64,000 nucleotides of DNA from positions 18,700,210 through 18,764,209 of the forward strand of contig OX459097.1 of assembly GCA_949775045.1 (NCBI GenBank), written 5' to 3'. Both the position numbers and the translations under genes were made by a program. This DNA is from Metridium senile. Taxonomy: Eukaryota; Cnidaria; Anthozoa; Actiniaria; Metridiidae. Under the pieces are notes generated by a model, which worked only from the letters and a program-made list of their open reading frames with translations, was not told the origin of the DNA and ran no database searches. The first letter of the stretch is position 1; every line of letters starts with the position of its first letter. Shown here piece after piece: positions 59,275 to 64,000 of this stretch.

Positions 59275-59427
59275 GATTTCGAACTGATTTGCAATAATCA
59301 TTTATAAGTCATATTTTTAGTGTAAAATTGGAACCTTTCAATAACAAATGTACTATCCGATTGTTGTGTTCAACATAAATAAAAAACAGTTTACATGTTA
59401 TTTGCTTCGTCTGCAGGATATAGGGAA

Positions 59428-60522
59428 TCATTCGACATCAATGTAGCAGTGTGCTACTGCTAAAAGATTCAAAGAATCATTGTGAGATGAATCTGCATTT
59501 ATATCTGCATTTGGTGTGCCTTCGCGAAGCAAATTCGTACAAGTAACAGTGTTTGAATACTGAATTGACGGGGTTGCGGTGAAGCCAGACGAATGATAAT
59601 GGACTGAACTTTCTCTCTCGCTTTCACGCATTGCTAAGTTTATCTGGTAATTCTCTTCCTCTTCTGTTTGTGGTGCAGGGATGACATACTGCATGCGCGG
59701 GGTTGGAGGAGAAAGTGGACCAGTTCCGGGAAAAGTCACCCCTTTCTTGGCCCATAAATCTTTAACCATACTAGATCTGTTAGTAGAAGTACTAGATACA
59801 TTTGAACCAAGCTTCTCTTGTCTATCATGCTGTTGAATAAGTTCTTCTAGATTGTCGTTTGGCCCTGGGACTATCCCATTGCAAATCTTCTCGATCTTTT
59901 TGGAATCTGTGTTTATCGCCATCCAGTTCATTATTTCTCGGCCCTTAACATATGAAATGTATTTATCCTTGTTGCTGTTAATTAACTGTGTAAGTATACG
60001 CTGCGAATATGTACGTTTGCTAGACTGAAGACTTTCCTGTAAGCTTTCAAGTTCACTTTTAGATCAGTTCAACTTTGACTTGAGAAGTTGAAGTTCTGCT
60101 TTCAAGTTCTTGATTTCTCGTTTTTCTTCGGGATGGCGTTTTAAATCTCCACACAGACGCGACGAAGCACAAATTTCACTAACACAATTTGCGCGCGTGT
60201 GACCAGCTCTCAGGTGGCATTTCGTGCAAGCGGATCTCGTGGTGTCTAGAGGCTTGACTGAATAGGACTCTTCAAGTGCTGAAATCTCATGGTATTTCGC
60301 TGCGATTTTATCTTCTTCTTTTTTTATGTTTGCTGTCTTGGAACGAATAAGATTTTCCACAGGAGATCGATAACGCTCGCTTTGTACGTTACTGGTAGTG
60401 GCGGTATAGTGGCAACAAGTTGACAATAACTTGTAATAAGTTAAGCCACCAAGTGAAACAAAAAAAGTCCCACATTTTTGATAGTTTGTCCCATAGTAAA
60501 CTTTGATCTGGTAGCACTCCAT
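59428..60522 (-). pseudogene. Accessory protein of the two-gene transposon, copy 2, one in-frame stop
   Basis: The frame 60,522-60,064 has a Glu/Lys-rich helix, a Cys/His cluster (CTKCHLRAGHTRANC, then CASSRLCGDLKRHPEEK) and a coiled coil; it meets a TGA and continues in the same frame to 59,428 with a Ser/Pro/Thr-rich tail. The cluster spacing matches the accessory protein of copy 1, where a SAM-like exon precedes it; no SAM-like exon is visible here, because the frame starts next to the TIR. Related genes in the same position of two diverged elements support a real transposon function. Confidence 0.65.
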
Positions 60523-60654
60523 GATGATCAGAACTAGAAAACTAATTCACTTGACCATTTGGATCGCTCCATATGGTCACGTGAGTTAACTGAAATTCAA
60601 AACACGATCGATCGTTTTTTTTGGCGGTTGCTAACAGTTGAGTAATTTTGGTAG

Positions 60655-60813
60655 TATCGACATACGTGTGGCTGACGCGAACATCTCGAGCAATTTGACG
60701 GTGACTATTTCTTTCGTGATAAAGTTCTAAAATTATTTTTCTAAACATTTCAGGCAGTGGGCAGCCGTTATCATAAATCCCGCCAATAGCGTTTTGTCGT
60801 AATTGAACGTCGG
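60655..60813 (-). pseudogene. Paired-domain exon, first piece
   Basis: After an acceptor (ATTTTATTTTCAG ending at 60,814) the minus strand reads NAIGGIYDNGCPLPEMFRKI, ILELYHERNSHRQIARDVRV and SHTYVD. This is the N-terminal beta-hairpin and first helix-turn-helix of a Paired domain (compare the G-G-V-x-x-N-G-R-P-L-P pattern). It stops at the TA target of the two-gene transposon. It could be from a Paired-type transposase or a true Pax-like gene; context favours a transposase or domesticated copy. Upstream exon candidates near 60,915-60,960 end in a GTAAGT donor. Confidence 0.7.
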
Positions 60814-61495
60814 CTGAAAATAAAATGTATAATTAAAATCGGTCAAAGACTGAAAAGATACAAGTCAAAATAATGCAAATTTATAACTTACATTGAAAGC
60901 CATGGTTCAGCCAGCATTTAAAGCCATTCAGGTTATGAGTCGGTCTAGACTGTAATAGTTCAAAGTAAGGGACCGACCATTTGATTTTTGATGGGGAGGG
61001 GTGGCAATCTTTGGTTTGCTCGATTGTTGTTGTTTTTTTTGGCCATACAGCTTGCAAGATAGTTTTTTTGATAGATCATATATTTTTTCTTCCACTGTGA
61101 TTGGTCTTGCTCCCCCCCCCCCCTTTAAAAGGTCAAATGGTTGGTCCCTAATCGAAAACTTGTCAAAAACTAATGTCCTGGCAACGGTTCGGCGCGCAGC
61201 ACTGTAATATCGATTATCGATTGCACACACCGGCCGTTCAAACATTACTTTATACAAATGTCAATCTGTTACCTATGGTTTATATGAAACACCGACGCAG
61301 CCTTTACTAGTTTACTCGCTAGCTTCCATTTATCTTTATTTGTTTGTTTATTTGTTTATTTGTTTGTTTTACTTCCGACTTTAATATTCTGTTGTGGCCA
61401 TCCGTGATGGGCTACCTGTGGAGAGCTGTTCGCGAATGATGTTCCAGCGGTTTTCTTGTTTGACATGCGTGTTGTTGAGCGCGGTAAAATTCAAG

Positions 61496-63533
61496 ATGGC
61501 GGAGGTTACTAGTCCTGCAAGGTAAGCGTTTGAAGGCTTTAGATTTTTGATATTACAACGAAAGATGATAATAAAATTGACACAGCTTTGTAGTTGAAAA
61601 TCTGAAGCAGCCATTTGTATGCAATAACAGAGCTGCGGTCCGTGCATCGAAAGTAATCACTAAACTGACACGAATTACATTTTTTATCGATATCTAGAAA
61701 GAAGAGACGTTCTTCGACAAACGCAGAGGTATGGATACGTATGTTTAATTAGCCTAGTATTAATATTATAAGTAATTCATATGGAGGCCCGAATTGGTCA
61801 AAATACATATAAATAATTTTTCGTAGCTTATAAATAATTATATGTACTCAACGAATTGTTTTTTAGTGGTTCAGAATTAATGAAAATACTTGTAAATAAT
61901 TTTTCGTAACTAATAAATAATTATATGTAGTCAACGAATTATTTTTTCGTGATTCAGAATTAATTATTCGTATTGTTTGAATTAATTTTTCCTCTTTCCA
62001 ATAATAAACATGTTGCTACAATTATTTATATCTACTCTACAAATAAGTTTTATCTGAATTAATTAATTCTTTTATAGTATCACATTTATTTTTGCTTTGT
62101 TTTCAACTCTTCTCGGGCAAGAATTAATTTTTCGTGCGTACGAATTATTTATTCCTCTTCTGGAATTATTTCAAGCTCTTCCCCAGGGCCCTCTCTTCTC
62201 GCTATTTTCAAAATGGCGGACGTTAACAAATCCCATATAGCATTGCGCGCTCCAATAATGTTTCCCGTTGCCCTTTGCAAGATCTCTTTCAAAATGGCGG
62301 AAGGGTCAGGAGGTTGGAATACCGATGAGAGAGAAGAAATTAGAAAAATAGGCAGTCTAAGACTGCATGAGGCTACTGCTTGAAACAGATATAACTGCAA
62401 AATCAATGTGCAAAAAAAATGAAATAATGTTTTGAAGAAGAGATAGTAATGAATCGGCAAGAAGTCTAGAGAACAATATAGCGTCAAAATTTGCAGAACA
62501 ATGATAAAACTACCAGTTGCCGAAGCTTATTTATTGTAGAGCAAAGTAATATTCCCGGTAATATTGTACAATATTTATGTGCATCTTTCATTACGTTTAT
62601 AGCGAATGTTGTTTCGGCGGTTATTCGCACCAATAATTTTTACTATATGAAAACATTTGTCAAAAGCTAATTCTTAGAATAAAGCTCATTTAGTATTTTG
62701 AAGAGTGACAAACATACAGCAAAATGTGAGATTCTTGACCTTATATATGTTGATCTGACCTTTAAAATGCCAAAACTCGAAGGGCACTTCAATCGGTTTG
62801 TGATGACTATTAAATGCCGGGCTAATGCTTTTGTTGTCAAAACAAATCATCCCTTTTCACGGTATTAAACGTCTTATTAAACCTAAAATCTTCATAAATA
62901 GTACAAATACACATTATAAGTTAACTTTCTTTAGACAGATATGAAGTAGCAGCGAAAATTAAAACGCTTCGATCATTTAAAGCTGGCCATTCTTTCGAAT
63001 TCTCGAAATTACAGTCGTCCGCCATTTTGAAAATAGCGAGAAGAGAGGGCCCTGGGGAAGAGCTTGAAATAATTCCAGAAGAGGAATAAATAATTCGTAC
63101 GCACGAAAAATTAATTCTTGCCCGAGAAGAGTTGAAAACAAAGCAAAAATAAATGTGATACTATAAAAGAATTAATTAATTCAGATAAAACTTATTCGTA
63201 GAGTAGATATAAATAATTGTAGCAACATGTTTATTATTGGAAAGAGGAAAAATTAATTCAAACAATACGAATAATTAATTCTGAATCACGAAAAAATAAT
63301 TCGTTGACTACATATAATTATTTATTAGTTACGAAAAATTATTTACAAGTATTTTCATTAATTCTGAACCACTAAAAAATAATTCGTTGAGTACATATAA
63401 TTATTTATAAGCTACGAAAAATTATTTATATGTATTTTGACCAATTCGGGCCCCCATATAATTCAACTATGATTTCTTTTGTAAGGAAGAAGACGAGGGA
63501 TTCAAGTTTACTCGGCATAGTCGACGTGCAACG
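61496..63533 (+). CDS. First three exons of a possible host gene (34 codons so far), continuing off the right edge
   Basis: Exon 1 61,496-61,521 (ATG in an AAGATGGCG context, ending before GTAAGC), exon 2 61,698-61,728 (after ATATCTAG, before GTATGG), exon 3 63,486-63,533 (after CTTTTGTAAG, before GTGAGA). Phases match at both junctions. Exon 2 encodes a basic KKRRSS stretch, perhaps a nuclear signal; exon 3 encodes EEDEGFKFTRHSRRAT. No homologue is recognised and no further exon is found before 64,000. Three short exons can arise by chance, so this is a moderate call. Confidence 0.5.
61780..63458. mobile_element. Foldback with TATGGAGGCCC ends and TAATTCA duplication, in the second intron of the possible host gene
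   Basis: Arms of about 445 bp (61,780-62,222 and 63,020-63,458), rich in TAATTATT/TTTTTCGT motifs, flanked by TAATTCA (61,773-61,779; 63,459-63,465). It shares the TATGG...CCATA tips of the 17-kb transposon. The interior (62,223-63,019) has an ATGGCGGAAGGGTCAGGAGG segment with a 30-codon frame and otherwise nothing I can support. Confidence 0.9.
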
Positions 63534-63560
63534 GTGAGAAAACACCCGGCGTAACCAATA

Positions 63561-63712
63561 GATGAAATCGATAGTCATTCGATACCAATCGACATCAATT
63601 TATTGATTGATATCTGAAATCGATGACTAATCGATGAAGAAGAAATGTGTGATTATCGATTGTTATCGATATCCAATAGCAATCGATAACCTAATTGGTA
63701 TCGATTGGTATC
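63561..63712. repeat. Cluster of ATCGAT-type short palindromes
   Basis: About fifteen degenerate TATCGAT/ATCGATA motifs in both orientations within 150 bases. The rest of the window to 64,000 shows no feature. Confidence 0.7.
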
Positions 63713-64000
63713 GTTTTTTTATTTGTTTACAATATATACTGTATAAAACAACTGTTTCAATGTTCTTTGGCAATACAATTTATTTCATTTCTGTGGATTG
63801 TTTGACGCATTAAGATTTTGATTGATCCATTTCTCCTTCACTGCATCGTGCTTCACTGTAGCCAGGTCATGTAACAATTACATTTCACGATAGCATGATT
63901 CTGACAGCTTGTACATGTGTTGACATAGATCATGCAGATCATCAAATTGCATCATCAAATACAGTACTAGTTTGACCAGTTGATACCCATAGATTAGCAA

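Larger units (their letters stand above)
49284..60654. mobile_element. Two-gene Tc1/mariner-like transposon, copy 2, with nested LINE and foldback
   Basis: Ends CTACCAAAATTACTCAACTG and inverse, flanked by TA (49,282-49,283; 60,655-60,656). Inverted repeats extend about 115 bp and include ACGATCGATCG and GGTCACGTG motifs. The layout equals copy 1: transposase on plus, accessory on minus, tail to tail. Without the LINE and the 57,276 foldback it would be about 3.4 kb, similar to copy 1 (3.9 kb). Its TIRs differ from copy 1, so it is a distinct family. Confidence 0.85.

Noticed and set aside
57217..59294. Open frames of 60-70 codons in the arms of the TATGG foldback
   Set aside because: Mirrored copies in both arms, with no start context, family or splice support.
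60655..60813. Naming the Paired-domain exon as a Pax gene
   Set aside because: Only the Paired region is visible, and Paired-type HTH domains are common in transposases of this window, so a Pax identity cannot be claimed.

Overview
The window reads as a repeat-saturated, intron-bearing metazoan genome. The transposon families (MULE-type transposase with a CCHC tail, Paired-HTH two-gene Tc1-like elements, CR1/L2-type LINE, adintovirus/Maverick-like packaging ATPase) and the AT-rich background suggest an early-branching animal, most likely a cnidarian. This is inference from gene families; no rRNA, tRNA or named host gene is present to prove it. Almost everything visible is mobile DNA, much of it nested.

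Layout. 1-4.1 kb: remnant of an adintovirus/Maverick-like element with an acidic protein running off the left edge, a small pX-like protein, a packaging ATPase and a possible HuH-type protein, with a minisatellite between the divergent genes. 4.3-16.9 kb: a matryoshka of inverted-repeat (foldback) elements around a decayed two-gene Tc1-like transposon. 17.6-20.5 kb: a TA-flanked foldback carrying a hAT-like MITE. 20.5-26.3 kb: mostly non-coding, with an 81-bp minisatellite split by a near-perfect TTAA foldback. 26.3-32.2 kb: a mosaic Ty3/gypsy region (minus strand) with a triplicated gag segment and a TTAA foldback in gag.

32,248-49,197 is the highlight: a 17-kb DNA transposon with long, complex inverted ends, TATGG...CCATA termini and a 6-bp target duplication. 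It carries two intact genes on the plus strand: a protein kinase fused to a papain-like-protease-like domain (36,055-37,758), and a seven-exon MULE-type transposase whose splice junctions all keep phase (38,858-45,087; 925 residues predicted). Two smaller foldbacks in the window (57,276-59,274 and 61,780-63,458) share its termini and 6-7-bp target duplications, so they could be non-autonomous passengers of the same system.

49,284-60,654 is a second, diverged copy of the two-gene Tc1-like transposon. It is interrupted in its transposase by a near-complete CR1/L2-like LINE, which itself carries a TTAA element in its ORF2. Both this transposon and the 17-kb element landed in one Paired-domain exon, whose three pieces (60,813-60,655; 49,283-49,198; 32,247-32,190) rejoin in frame once the insertions are removed. 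At the right edge three small phase-matched exons (61,496-63,533) look like the start of a host gene, with a TATGG foldback in its second intron.
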